Part shown: piece by piece, positions 32,568-44,063 of the stretch | Layout: each line of letters starts with the position of its first letter | Numbering within the stretch: the stretch's first letter is position 1 | From: Selaginella tamariscina | Lineage: Eukaryota > Streptophyta > Lycopodiopsida > Selaginellales > Selaginellaceae | DNA: 64,000 nt | Reading direction: 5' to 3' | NCBI GenBank assembly: GCA_003024785.1 | Contig: PUQB01000058.1 | Location: 530,330-594,329 of the forward strand | The notes under the pieces: model-generated | Told to the model about the DNA's origin: nothing | The model's database searches: none | What the model saw: the letters and a program-made list of their open reading frames with translations, nothing else | Made by a program: the position numbers and the translations under genes

Positions 32568-33725
32568 ATGAGGTTCGGGAAGCTCAAAAGGTTAAGCCGT
32601 GGATTCGAAGGCTTCGTGATGGGTTTGAGAATCCTGCATCACTTGCTGATGACTTGCCTTTCAGGCATTACATTCGCAATATCGCCTTCAGGACGGCCTT
32701 CTTTATTTTTGGGGACTGATCAGATAATTTTTGCGGTTGGTGGTGGCCTTCAATCTTCATTCCACGCTTCCTCCATGCTTACCATGACTCTCCTATTCTT
32801 GGCGGGCACATGGGACATCGTCGGTGATGGAGAAGCTGTGCAGATCTTTTATTGGCCGGAGTTGCGAGGAGATGTGATTCGGTATGTGCGTAGCTGTGTG
32901 TGGTGCCAAGCTCGCAATACTCCCCCATGTGCTTGGAAGGACGGTTGGAGTCAATTGCAGTTTCTCGTCCATTTGAATTGGTGGCATTTGATTTGATGGG
33001 ACCTTTTCCGCGTCAACTACTGGCAACGAGTAGTTATTATTGCTTCTGATTACCTAACTCGTTGGGTAGAAGTTGGTGCTCTTGCTAGTGCGACTGCTTC
33101 TGTTGTTGGTCAGTTTCTCCTTTAATCGGGTGTGTTTCAGCATTCTTGTCCGGAGCGAATTCTCTCGGATAATGGTCCTGCATTTATGGCTGAGGCATTT
33201 CATGTTTTGATCTCGACTAGGGATACGCCACACTTTCACAAGTGCTTATCATCCTCAGACAGATGGTTTAGTGGAACGGCTTGTCAGAACCTTCAAGGGG
33301 ATGATCGCAAAGTATGTGAACTTTCAACATTCAGATTGGGATGGTTATATGCCGTCTCTCGATATGCTTATGTCACTGGAGTTCAAAGTTCCATTGGTAC
33401 TTCCCCATATAAGCTCTTGTATGGCCATGACCCGGTGTTGCCAACGAGTTGGGTTTGCCTTCTCGGTTACCACGAGCTACTGATGCTAGGTCATGGATCG
33501 GTATCTGACGAGCATTCTTCCATTGGTTTCGTGTGGAGTCACAGAACACTTGGGCCGTGTACAAGTAGGACAACAACAACGCTACAACTCGCACCATCAT
33601 CCTCTGCGGAGTATAAGGTTGAGAAACTAGTGTTGGTTCGTTTTCCCAAGCTTACAGTACATGGTTTAGCTAAGAGTCTCCCTTTCCTTAGTGGAAAGGA
33701 CTGTATTGAGTGCTACAACAAGTAG
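32568..33725 (+). pseudogene. Gypsy integrase
   Basis: The zinc-binding start is visible as HDSPILGGHMGHR, and SCVWCQARN carries the Cys pair. The catalytic core has FELVAFDLMGPFP (first Asp), RILSDNGPAFMAEAF (second Asp), and, in another frame, QTDGLVERLVRTFKGMIAKY (Glu). SPYKLLYGHDPVLPT follows. The C-terminal domain reads LVLVRFPKLTVHGLAKSLPF. At least five frame changes or stops separate these blocks. No chromodomain follows; a Pro-rich tail ends near 33885 (PTNPPVPPPDPLELSWWLVN). Confidence 0.8.
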
Positions 33726-33905
33726 GGCCGCAGGTTTATGAGGTTCGGCACGACATTTAACCCGATCCTCCAGAGATTGTATATGTGCAACGGGAACAAG
33801 TTGTGCCACCTACAAATCCACCAGTGCCTCCTCCTGACCCTCTGGAATTGTCCTGGTGGTTGGTGAACCAACGTTCTGGTGCTGGATAGTTTCAGCTTCT
33901 GTTGC

Positions 33906-34532
33906 TCATGTCGTCCTTAGTTTGTTCACGTTGGGCTGCCTCTGATGTGAGGCCTCCTGCTTGGTGTGACCCAATCCCAGGGATTGGCCTGCGGGGGTCG
34001 GTGTGCCCTCGTTCCATCCTGCACACCTGCTGGGCTCCTGATACTCCAGCGCCCCAAATCTCCTCGCATGGGCCTGGGTTTTACCTGTGGGTACGAACCT
34101 TATCACCCGTCTAGTGCGGAATCGTATCTGTTGATGTTCCCAGTCGTGCTGTACCTTTGCACTCCTGAGCCAAGGTCGACCAAGGAGTAGGTCGAATCCC
34201 CCCCTAGCATGCATCTCTAGGACCACAGCGTTGATCCAAAATTTGACCATTTGGATCTTGACCTCTATTGCCCTTATGATGCCATTGGGTGCCACCTCGG
34301 CCTAATTTGCCATGCATACCTGAATTGGAGTGGGCTCCAGAGTTGGCATACGCAACTTCCTGTGGAGCTCTGCTGACATGATATTGACTGCCGACCCCCA
34401 TTTATAATCACCTGGCTGACTGTGTGACCCGCCATGTGAATCGGGATAGTTGGTACGTTGTTTACATAGTCTACTGTGATTGCGGTGCCTCTTGGTGGGG
34501 GCCTTGCTGCTGGTCATGCCCGATTCCCCCAT
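33906..34532 (-). pseudogene. Retropepsin of the 34-38 kb element
   Basis: On the minus strand, GSAVNIMSAELHRKLRMPTL corresponds to the region after the protease active site (G-A-x-V-N-x-M). Then come VEVKIQMV-like EVKIQMVKFWINAVVLEM and FDLLLGRPWLRSAKVQHDWE, equal to the family's D-x-LLGRPW-L-H. The DxG triad lies in a damaged stretch near 34440. Three overlapping frames are used, so at least two shifts are present. Confidence 0.65.
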
Positions 34533-34826
34533 CGTGTGGTGAGAACCAGCGGCGTTTCTAGTTCTGACCCGGCTGAGCCTCCCCCCTTCTGAATGTGTGA
34601 TTTCGCCATCTCCTCACCTTTCTTAGTGATTTTTGGCCTTAGTTGGGCTCCACGGGTCCCGAGACTGTCAGCCCTTGCATTTGCTTCTTTACCCACTGCT
34701 TTAACACAGGGGTTTTTGTTGCCTGTCTTCTCTTTTCGCGCCTTCGCACTCCCCTGGTTCTCCGCCCTTGTGTTTCCTTGTTTCATCCGCTAAGGGGGCC
34801 TGTGGTACTATGTTTATCCCGCTGTC

Positions 34827-35369
34827 CTATTCTGGCAGTACCATCGTTACTTGGTTTACTTGTGGTGCAGAGGTTGGAGTTCGGTTAGCAAGGATCTGCC
34901 CGTTACTCATCCTGGCGACGCCGGCTGCTTGTGCTTCTAGCATTGGTTTGATTAATGATACCCAGGAACACCAGTAGAGTGGGTGTGGGCCTCCGCACAG
35001 TGTGCACATCACCTCCTTGCGTTCCGGTCGCCTCTCCCTATCGCCATACCTGGGTCGGTACGGTGGCTGCTCTCGTGAATGGGACCTACGATTCCGATCT
35101 CCCAATTGGGACCTCTTACGAGGTTGGTTATCTTCCTCCGTCCTGTGGCCGTAACTTCTTCGGCCATCTACCCCCCTTTCGGTCCCCCGTTCTACCGTCA
35201 GTGCGGTTGCCTGTGGTAGCCTTTTGCTCAGGAGTTCGGCCAGTCGGTAGCAATCGTCCGTGTTGTGAGACCCGCGGATATTACATACCCGATAGTACTT
35301 ATCCCCCGTGCAGTGTATCCCATTTGAGCCAGTGTCGTGGATAAGTCTTTCTTTTGTGTGGCCCCCCAT
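34827..35369 (-). pseudogene. Gag nucleocapsid region with CCHC knuckle
   Basis: The frame of 180 codons carries YYRVCNIRGSHNTDDCYRLA (a knuckle of type C-x5-H-x4-C, one Cys missing) and later CTLCGGPHPLYWCSWV, a C-x2-C-x3-H-x3/4-C knuckle. Between them is an Arg-rich region (RNRRSHSREQPPYRPRYGDR) that would bind RNA. It follows the capsid part at 35381-36033 after a frame change. Confidence 0.65.
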
Positions 35370-35380
35370 TGGGTTTCCCC

Positions 35381-36045
35381 CTACTGCAGCTGCCTGTGTC
35401 CCTTAGTACCCAACCATTTCTCCCTTCTGGTCGGCCTTGGAGCATCAGAGAGGTTTTCCTCATCCGATGTGGTGCCGTTTGCCTCTTCTGCGTCCGATTT
35501 GTCCTGCGCCTTCCTTTCTTGGCGTCTTTCAACTTTCCACTTTTCGGCCTTGTTGGCATACCGGAGTAACTTATCGAATTTCCGGTCGTCATCTAAGCCA
35601 ATCCACTTGCAGATCTCGGCCGCCGTCCCTTTCGATATCACATTTTCTTGGTCAGGTCAACTGGGGCGTCTCTTAGCCGAGCGATATACCCCAACATGCG
35701 GACCGTGTACTCATCGACCGACTCTCCTGCTTTTTGTTTCAAGCTCGTGAGCTTGTGGATCACCTCCTCTTCACTCTTTTCCTCCCGGAAGGTATCTAGG
35801 AATGCCCTTCGTGCGGTTTCCTAGTGGGCTCCTTCATTTGCCTCGTGGAATCGCATCCACCAGGCGTGTGCCTTCTTGTCCAGAGTGCATGCGAAGGCAC
35901 TTAGCTTCTTGTGATTGTTGCTTACACTCCGAAGTTCGCACACATGTTCGAACTTGTGTACGTGTTGGTCTGCGTCTTCCCCCTTCGCTCCATGGAACGC
36001 GGGTAAGGGCACTGTTACGGTGCTCTCCTGCATCTAATTGAGTGC
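35381..36045 (-). pseudogene. Gag capsid domain of the 34-38 kb element
   Basis: The minus strand reads VPLPAFHGAKGEDADQHVHK, FEHVCELRSVSNNHKKLSAF, ACTLDKKAHAWWMRFHEAN, a stop at 35821, then RRAFLDTFREEKSEEEVIHK, LTSLKQKAGESVDEYTVRM and ICKWIGLDDDRKFDKLLRYA. This is a complete retrotransposon gag capsid order (F-x-G; A-x-x-W; L-x-x-L-K-Q; E-S-V-x-x-Y). One stop and one shift interrupt it. Confidence 0.8.
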
Positions 36046-37805
36046 GCGGGCTAATAAGGTGACCGGGTTGGTTCCCATGGCATCCCGTTGTGCCTGAAAA
36101 GTGTTCCGATCCGGACCCTCCACTTCGGATGTGGTGTAGTCCACGTCCCGGTATTCTGCGGGTACCTTTCTCCTTCCTCGTGGCCCTGCCCTCCCATTGA
36201 GGGTGGGTGACGAGGATGGGCTCCTCTCGGCTGTCCCTCAGGGGCCCCGCCGCGACCAACCTAACGGCTGGTGGCGCAGCTTACCTTGGTTGGACAGTTT
36301 TCCCTCCTCCAGCGAGTAGTTTTGTATGACCGTGCGTGGAATCCCCCCGCGACGTCTAGACGGTCGTGATTGATGGGGCAATTCCTCCTCGCCCGAGATG
36401 GTATCCCCCCGTCTAGTGATGGTTGCGGCTTTGCCATGTGCCCTGGCAGATTTCCCTCGCGGGGACGATGCAATACTAGTCGCTCGGGCGAATCTCTCCT
36501 GCCCTTGGACGAATTCCTCTCGTCCCTTCTCCAAGGTAGCCACTATGTGACCCCTCTTTCTGGTGCCTCCTCCCAATTTGTCAGCTCGTCGACATCCAGT
36601 CGCCTTCACGTAGGCGGTCGTCCCATGTGTACCCGGCCTTCTGAAGCCTTGGGTTCTCATCCTGGTAACCATCCTGACCTGTTGCGTCGTCCGATCGGCT
36701 GAACTCCTGGTGCAAAGGTTGCCTTATTGGCAATCGATGCCCCTCCCTACATGGGCCTTTCAGATGAGGCTCTTCCTCCCCTCTTTCCGGGATGAGGCTC
36801 GGGCGAATCTCTCCTGCCCTTGGACGAATTCCTCTTGTCCCTTCTCCAAGGTAGCCATTGTGTGGCCCCTCTTTCTGGTGCCTCCTCCCAATCTGTCAGC
36901 TCGTCAACATTCAGTTGCCTTTGCGTAGGCAGTGTCCCATGTGTACCCGGCCTTCTAAAGCCTTGGGTTCTCATCCTGGTAACCACCCTGACCTGCTGCG
37001 TCGTCTGATCGGCTGAACTCCTGGTGCAAAGGTTGCCTTGTTGGCAATCGATGCCCCTCCCTACGGGGGCCTTTCGGATGAGGCTCTTCCTCCCCTCTTT
37101 TCGGGCAGACACGGGCCCCCGCATCACCCTGTTGGGTGACGATGGCCCTGGGTTTCCTATCTTACCTCCATCGTGGCGCTGGTCACGCTGGGCTTCTGGC
37201 TCACGTCCCCCGTCGCTATCCGCGTTGCTTTTGCCCCTCAAGCTTCTTGCCTCCATTGCAGCCTGCCCTTTCCTGGGGTTGTCCTGTGCGAGATTTCCTC
37301 ATTCGGGGGTACTCATCAAACACTGGTTCTGCTCTTTGGTATGGGGGCTCTTTGTGGCCTTCACTTTCAGCTACGTCAAGAGGTGGAGGGCTTTGTCGTC
37401 TTGCCATCCATCCCACTTTGCATTGTAGGTTACTATCAAGCGAAGTCACCCGTCCGGGTGCTGTTCATATCTGCATGCTATCGTACCTGGACTGTCGTCC
37501 GGATGTGTTGCGGTTTCTTCATATCCTTCTTCGTCGTTAGCGGCGTGCGATCGCCTCTGCTGCTGGTGAGCTGGGTTTACCGCTGCTCGGAGATTCAGCC
37601 ATGTGGCATTATCGTCATTCCCTCGGGTAGGTGAGGCAGGGGCCGATTGCGGCAATCGAGGTGCCTCGCCGCCTTCCATCAACCTCCCTCGGCTGGCCCG
37701 TCGCATCCTCCTGGCCAGCTGTTGCTCGTCAATCTCTATTTGCTCGAATGAGTTAATCCCAGCTCTTTGTCGAGCCGCCACTCTACTTACTACAATGAAC
37801 TCCAT
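36046..37805 (-). pseudogene. Gag N-terminal region with a 315-bp tandem duplication
   Basis: The likely start is at 37805 (MEFIVVSRVAARQRAGINSF), 17 bp from the primer-binding site. The protein is polar, rich in Arg, Gly, Glu and Pro, with stops at several points. Positions 36482-36796 and 36797-about 37110 are near-identical 315-bp units (105 codons, in frame), encoding RRPGTHGT and KRRDSPEPHPGK-like segments twice. No domain is recognised in this part. Confidence 0.55.
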
Positions 37806-37821
37806 CTGTGTGTACTATTTA

Positions 37822-37838
37822 TCCCTCCGTGGTCGCCA
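37822..37838 (-). promoter_or_regulatory. Primer-binding site TGGCGACCACGGAGGGA
   Basis: It begins 4 bp after the LTR end in minus-strand sense and is identical over 17 bases to the binding site at 829-846. Confidence 0.6.
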
Positions 37839-37842
37839 CAAA

Positions 37843-38518
37843 TGGTCACCGGGGACTCTGCAGGCCAGATGTGGTGCTTCTCAAGAAGCTGCAGTGGTTG
37901 CCAGGACACTGTCGAGAGCATCCAACCCCGGGGGTTCGGCCGGCAAGCCGGGCCTTACCTCAGGAGTACTGGAAGGTATTGGATGGCCTCTACCCAGACG
38001 CCGCGAGGGCCCGTGTACAGGTAGGGGGAGTTAGACTTGGCAGAGAGTGTTGCGGTGCCCAAGAGTAGGGCCAGCGGGGAACCCCCGCTGTAAGGTAATA
38101 GAAGGAAAATGGATATATATTTGCCTGTCCGAGTACAAACTATCTTCGACAGTGGAGCAAGATATAAGACGCAGATTTGACTCCAAAAAGACCCCGACCC
38201 ACTACCTGCCTTCCGGCTTATATAGTGGGTTACCTACCGCTAGACCCTAGCTACAGGTGGCACTCTCCCACTGGTCTACCGCCTGGTAACAAAGTCCTGC
38301 CTGTCACATTTATGCGCCTCCCCACGCATGCTGTTCTTCGTACCCTGGGTAGTTGGTCCGCATGATCAGATCTCCATCTGGTTACGCTGCCACCTGACAT
38401 CGGTCGCCATCAGTTCATACCCACAATACCTCCCTTATCCGGCGCTTCATCCCATCGCTCGTCTGCATTGGTGGACGTCCCCGCAGGCTGGCCGTGTGAC
38501 GGTGTCGGACCACCATCA
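37843..38518 (-). repeat. 5' LTR of the 34-38 kb element
   Basis: In minus-strand sense it runs from TGATGGTGG to GGTGACCA, followed by the primer-binding site. It is GC-rich and includes TATATAAGC (plus-strand GCTTATATA at 38217-38225), a likely TATA box. No second copy is in the window, so the ends are provisional. It abuts the inverted-repeat arm at 38523. Confidence 0.6.
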
Positions 38519-38522
38519 ACCA

Positions 38523-41500
38523 GTACGTGTGTGTAAGGTTTACTGACAAGAACCTACATACATGCTCTCAGCAAGGAAGCTAGCTGTTGATTACGTTGTT
38601 CAAGCTCCAGCAAAGCCTCATTCTTTTGCCTTTCCCACGGAGACGTTACTCCCTAGCAGAAGTCAAAACACTAATCTATGTTAATATTAAATAGAAGATG
38701 CTATAATATTCGCAAAATAAGTACATAAAACTGTGTTGTGGAAATATTGATAAGTTTTGAGTCATATAATTTGTGTTCTGTCTCTCAAATGCTTCATGAA
38801 TTGCATGTGATATGGTGTGTGAAAATCAAAATGATCAAGTTTTTGCTTGTTTGTTTCTGTCTTTGTGTCTGTAATCTACATTGTATATGCACACTGTGCG
38901 TATGAATAAGAACCTTGTCTGACTCCAAGAGCTTTATGTTTCCTCTGTCTAGCTCTAATAATGCTGCATTCTTGTCGCGCTCCCAGTGTGCTCCTAAATT
39001 CTTTAACTATGTGATAAAAAAATGCTAAAGAATATTAACAGTTAGAAAATAAATGCAAAATGCAGGAAAACAAATAAAAGAACTAAGGTTTACAAAGTGG
39101 ATGCAGTATATTCTATCCCAACACATGCATATAGTTTCGTATAAACGTTTTTAAATGGCTTAGATCAATTCATTTTGTATATTATTTACGTAGTATCAAA
39201 TCTTTTATATATTCATACAATGGGAATGTTACGTATACGCGTCTATTATAGAAAAACAGAATATATGTTAATGTATTAATAATTATTAAGACCTGTTTTT
39301 TATAATTTTTTATTTTATGATTATATCGTAATAGTCCTGGTTGTTTTACACACAAAAAGGACGGGTGGTCAATTTTCGCTGAGGCTATAGGTATTATTAA
39401 TATAATGGCAACTCAATATGTACAAGTTATTTAACAGGCTGCTACATCGCTATATTAAATTTAGCAATCTTAGAAATTGTTTGTGTTAGAGCTGCATAAC
39501 TATGCTTTACTGTAGAAACTATACAGTATATAATTCAAGTCAATAGATGTGTGTCTGCATGCATTATAGTAGAAACCATACACTCTATGTAATTCAAGTG
39601 TTGAAAATTTTTTGATAAGGATGTTCCTGCTGAAAATTCTTCAGTCAAGCCGTGTAGAATTATCTATCATCAAATAATAGTGCACAAGAACGGAGTTTTG
39701 TATAGTCAAAAGTTCTGCAAATTAGACAAATTTATCCTGTCTTATTGTACACTAAAGCTTTCTTCAATCACTCTGCTGTCCTCACTTTTGAACTGATAAG
39801 CGTGTGTGTTACACGTCTCTTATTTGTATGCTCGAAGAAACTTACGAAAAAAGATAGTTCACACACACGCACACGTGGTTTATCTAAACAGTTTTAAAAT
39901 TATCAATTAAGTGCGAGTGAGCATTTCAACGGGTATAAATAATTTAATCTACAGTGTAAACCTTAAACTGAATTCAGGGTTTAGGTTATTTATGTTAGAA
40001 TTTAAAACATTAAGTCTCACAAATTGACTGCGGAAGTATACACAATAATAATGAGAGTCTGGAATAAATGATTAATGAAAATAATTCACCCTACTATAAT
40101 TATGGTATTTATATAAGTGAAAAAACTTAAAATTGTACTATATTTTCCCATTACAAATGTATCCAAACTTTTGTTTATATTCGCTGAAGGAACTTATTCG
40201 TCAGAACAAGATTTCAAACATTTTAAATTGCAACCTTTTAAATCCATTGAGCATTGAGCTACTAATTTATTGTAATAATAAAACGCTAAACTAGTTAATT
40301 ACTTTTTTAAAGAACTAATTTCTAGTTTTATGGAAAGTAACTGTACTGGTCATTGCTATATTCACAATGGTCCTTATGTTAACAGTTAATCTGCATTTTT
40401 AATAACAAATTTACTGCATAGAAGAGATATACGAGTGTGTTGTGTTAGTTTAATTAAAACTCAATTTAATACCTTTAGTCCTAAAGTTTATTCTCTACAT
40501 GGGATATGTTTTCATAGTACTGAAGATCTGTGGTGCCTAAAACCTGATGCGAGAGAGTGCAAAGTACGTCTCAAGGGAACTGACGAAGAATGCACATAAG
40601 AAAGTAACTACAAATATCACCAGGGAATCCACCTGTATAAGTTGCTCCTTAGAAACATCAACATGAAGAGAAGGATCTTGGGTTGGTGAACTACATTCAC
40701 CAAGTGTCTGCACAACTGATTACCGACGAAAGACACATTCGGGAATGTCATAAACTGTGCGGAGTACGGAATCTTGCCTTCGAGACGGTTGTACGACACG
40801 TCGAGAGATGTGAGGAAAGAAATATCATCCGCAAGAGAGTAAGGTCGTTTGGTGAGAGATTGAGCTTCAGGAGTTGCCTAGCGTGTCCGAGGTTGGCTGG
40901 AATTAAACCCTAATTAACTCGTTATGTGAGAGGTCAAGAGTTATGGTAAATGCATATCCTACGTATGTCAAGACTGGGTCTTATTGTATTATAGCACATT
41001 TTGGAAAAGATAAGAAATGCTCCACCAGGGAATATCCCTATAAAATCGGTTACTAGATAAAGAACAAAAACTGAAGAAATTGAAGCTCTCCGAGTGCCAT
41101 AGGAATTTCTGGGGAGAGCGTATTATAGCCCCCAACAATGACTTCAAGTTCTTGTATGTTGTTAACACTAAGTGCAAGTCGTGTATCGTCTCCGAGGCTC
41201 TCCGGCAGTCTGCCTGTGAAGCTGTTAGTTTCTAAAAACAAAAGATTATAAGTTGAGAGCAATCAAGTTCCCATTCAAACTCAAGTGACGAAGACGATTG
41301 AGTTTAGAAAGATCAACAGGAATAGGACCACTTAGCATGTTGTCATTGATCCAAAGTTCTTCGAGCAGCTACAATTACTTGTCTCAGGAGGTATTTTGCC
41401 AGTGAAGCCATTCTTACCTACCTCAACCTCTGCAAGCCTCTTATACTGTTAGAGAGTGTCCTTTCAAAGTTACTTCCTTGTAAAAACTATACTTCTAGCT

Positions 41501-41592
41501 TAAGGATACTCTCACAAGTTGGCCCGACAGCATGTTGTTACCAACACTGAGAATGTAGAGCTCCGGAAGTCTTCCAAGGCTTGAAGGTATTC
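38523..41592 (-). repeat. Inverted-duplication arm R3
   Basis: It is the reverse of 7890-10982, with the same order and mostly the same bases: coiled-coil exon 3 (about 38560-38660), exons 2 and 1 (38760-39000), the AT spacer (39000-40530) and the LRR remnant (40540 on). Confidence 0.85.
38560..39000 (-). pseudogene. Coiled-coil exons, inverted copy
   Basis: On the minus strand the same three exon pieces as at 10501-10945 can be read: LLELDRGNIKLLES-like, AIHEAFERQ and PWERQKNEALLELEQR. They carry the same internal loss as the 10.5-kb copy, so the loss predates the inverted duplication. Confidence 0.55.
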
Positions 41593-41885
41593 CTCCACTT
41601 AAGTTGTTAGTTGTGAGTTCAACATAAGAAAGACTATAACAATTCTCGAATGTTGGTATTCCCCCAACAAAGTGATTATCCGGCAAAAAGAGGCGTATTA
41701 AATTCCTAATTTGTCCGAAGACTTCGTTGTGGATGACCCCTCCAAGCTCGTTATATTAGAGATTAAGGGATTGAATACTATGCAAAGTTCAAAATGGAGC
41801 CATTGAATCTATTGTAACTGAGGTCCAACACTTGAAGCTTGACATTGTCACCTAAAGACACATCCCCAATGAACGAGGTGAGAAC
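40540..41885 (-). pseudogene. LRR receptor-like protein pseudogene, copy 2
   Basis: On the minus strand it reads, from the left end of the gene, VKLQVLDLSYNRFNGSILNF, IRLFLPDNHFVGGIPTFENC, LSYVELTTNNLSGGIPSSLG, LYILSVGNNMLSGQLV, FLETNSFTGRLPESLGDD, LFFLTSLDVSYNRLEGKIPY-like repeats and FPNVSFVGNQLC. It has the LRR consensus L-x-L-x-x-N-x-L/F-x-G-x-I-P. Compared with copy 1 it keeps about 290 bp more of the 5' side. It would be the ectodomain of a membrane receptor; stops are frequent (for example after GQLVRVSLS). Confidence 0.75.
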
Positions 41886-42353
41886 GCGCACTCAGTCAAA
41901 CTTAGGAATCTTGTCAATCTTTTAAATAAGTTTGAGTTGCTTATGCAACATAGCTTTTGACATAATGAATTGAATTGAGAGTTCAAATACATGTTTACAC
42001 ACTTATATGCATGAGCTTCAACAGTTGTGAAATCTGTCATTTCCAATATCTCATGTCCACTTTGATGATTACTCTTGTTAAAATATTCATGAGAATATTC
42101 ACTACTGGACAGATTATTCACCAACTTAGTCTACACAAATTTAAATAGTTCCAAAATCTTTCATTTTAATATCTCATGTTCACTGTCATAATCATTCCTG
42201 TTTTTATTGTTTCTTCTTCAACATGATTTTTCATGTGAGAAGAGATTCTTATTTTGTTTTTCTTTCATTGTTTGTGATATTTGTAAGCTCTTAAAAACTC
42301 AATTTTTCCCTATTACATATTGTGCAAAAATAAAACTAAAGCATGTTTTAACT
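41886..42353. other. Unassigned AT-rich stretch
   Basis: It lies between the LRR remnant and the diverged LTR. A 90-codon minus-strand frame overlaps its left part, but apart from its LRR-like end nothing is recognised. Confidence 0.4.
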
Positions 42354-42484
42354 TTACAACGATTTGAACCGAAGGGCCAACACATGGTTACTAAGCGGCC
42401 TTCCAGCGTTAACACTTTATATGAGCAATAGTAAGTTTTCTAAGACAACCCTAAGAGTCTGACTTATAAACATGATTCTACCCT

Positions 42485-42864
42485 TGTCACGATCCAATAC
42501 AGGATACAGGATACATGATACGGCCTACCGAATATGCCTATAGGATATGCCTGTAGGATATTCTTACAAAATATACATGTAGGATATTCTTACATGATAT
42601 ACCTACAAGAAAAGGGTCACCATTTTTAGCTAATGACTAAATTAGATTCATTACCAGATTAGCTCTTGGAGTTGTGAGCATAAAAGTTCTGACTTAATTG
42701 TTGTACAATCAGTTACTATTAACACTAATCATTTTATGATCATTCTTGTTCCTTGTTCTTGTTTTGCTCCTTGCCTCTTGCTCTCTTGTCATGCTCTTGT
42801 CTTGTTCCTAGTTCTTGTCATGTTCCTGAGTCAAACTTCCTTGTTCTTGGATTGTGACTTGACA
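42485..42864 (+). repeat. 5' LTR of the LTR-gag element
   Basis: This 380-bp LTR runs from TGTCACGATCC to TGACTTGACA. It has the same TAGGATAT and CTTGTTC unit repeats as the minus-strand LTR at 3725-4144. Confidence 0.8.
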
Positions 42865-43031
42865 GTTTGGTAATAACTCTTTTCATAACTCCCCGATTTT
42901 CAGTTATTTTTTTTTTTTCTTAACTTTTCTCCCTTGCTTTTCTTTTTTTTTTTTCATGGATCATGGCAAATTTTGAGCAATTTCAACGCGAGCACCAAAT
43001 GTTACTTCATGAGCTAACCATTTTATGCTAA

Positions 43032-43850
43032 GTGGTCACAAATCTACAAGGTTCCACCAACGCGGCGCATGCAGCTGCTGATGCATCCTCCAAGGCTACT
43101 GCGCAAGTTCTCTCTCAAGCATTCATGATTTCCTCTCCATCAAACTCTTCTTTAGAACCAAAGATCAGCATGCCAGAGATGTTCAGTGGTAATCACGCCG
43201 ATTTCCAAGGTTTCTTGAATCAGATCAAGCTTTTGATTCGTATGCAACCACGCCGCTACTCAACTAATGCACAAAAGGTTGGCCTTTTGGCATCCTTACT
43301 AGTTGGATCTCCATGGGCTTGGGTTGCCCCTTTGCTAGAGCGTGATGACCCATTGATGAAAGACTTTGAAGGATTCGTGGTTGCCTGCTTTGGAGATCCC
43401 GATAAGTACTGTTTCGCATGCACAAAATTACGAAAGCTTACATAAGGATCCCAACCAACTTTCGTATATGCATCCAAATTTCAGCAACTTTGCACAAACA
43501 TTCCATGGGACAAGACTGCATTGATCAAGCACTTCCATTTTGGGTTGAGGGATGACGTGAAGGACCTTCTTCTTACGTTACCGGATGCCCAAATATTAAC
43601 GGAGATCATGCAACATGCCGTTCACTACGACAACCGATTGTTCGAACATCGTCAGGAAAAATCTCGTTAGCAGTTCCTGCAAGCCAATTTGTCATAGTAT
43701 TCCTACGACACCTTCTGTAGTAGTTCCTATGGAGATTGAGAAATACAAACGTGGCCCACTTTCAGCTGCTGAGAAGCAATTTCATCGCGGTGAAAACTTA
43801 TGCTTATATTATGATGAAGCAGGACATAAGGTGGCATAATGTTTTATTAA
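43032..43850 (+). pseudogene. Chromovirus-family gag
   Basis: The frame reads PKISMPEMFSGNHADFQGFL, IKLLIRMQPRRYSTNAQKVG, LASLLVGSPWAWVAPLLERD, a stop at 43443, KFQQLCTNIPWDKTALIKHF and HFGLRDDVKDLLLTLPD. This is the capsid domain of a Ty3/gypsy Gag (F-x-G; L-x-G-x-A-W; F-x-x-GL-x-x-x-V). A zinc-knuckle relic CLYYDEAGHKV follows at 43800-43832, with the second Cys changed to Tyr and the last Cys lost. Two stops disrupt it. It is the missing N-terminal half of the family whose pol lies at 3725-7889. Confidence 0.8.
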
Positions 43851-43949
43851 AGCCAGAAAGTTCAAGACGCGTGAAGTTGAAGCTGAAGTTCAGTTGGAAA
43901 ACTTCAATGTCCACTTCGTCTAGGAGCTGTGAAGTTGTACATAGGTGCA

Positions 43950-44063
43950 GGCTCCATTGGTGCTGCTCATACCATTCCATCATCTTGTCCTGCTCTTGTC
44001 TTATTCCTAGCTCTTGTCCTGCTCCTGAGTCAAGCTTCCTTGTTCTTGGATCGTGACTTGACA
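43950..44063 (+). repeat. Truncated 3' LTR of the LTR-gag element
   Basis: It matches the last ~110 bp of the 5' LTR, including CTTCCTTGTTCTTGGAT and TGACTTGACA. The upstream part of the LTR is deleted. Confidence 0.7.

Larger units (their letters stand above)
20336..33900 (+). mobile_element. Ty3/gypsy element, split by a nested 8.9-kb element and lacking its 3' LTR
   Basis: The 5' edge is TGTAAGATCC at 20336, directly at the point where homology with the inverted AUX1 segment ends. Gag lies at 20640-21150 and resumes at 30078; protease, reverse transcriptase, RNase H and integrase follow to about 33885. No 3' LTR is found; from about 33905 the sequence belongs to another element on the other strand. 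Confidence 0.8.
33905..38518 (-). mobile_element. Gypsy-type element fragment: 5' LTR, gag and protease, pol missing
   Basis: Minus-strand order is LTR 37843-38518, primer-binding site 37822-37838, gag 37805 to about 34830, protease 34532-33906. The rest of pol is lost at the junction with the plus-strand gypsy element near 33900. Base composition is clearly more GC-rich than the neighbours. Confidence 0.75.
42485..44063 (+). mobile_element. LTR-gag deletion derivative of the chromovirus family
   Basis: This 1579-bp unit is bounded by 5-bp duplications ACCCT (42480-42484 and 44064-44068). It has a full 5' LTR, gag and only the last ~110 bp of the 3' LTR. Pol is absent. The LTR matches 3725-4144 in reverse. 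Confidence 0.85.

Noticed and set aside
37024..37634. Plus-strand open frames of 134-153 codons
   Set aside because: They are antisense shadows of the GC-rich minus-strand gag.
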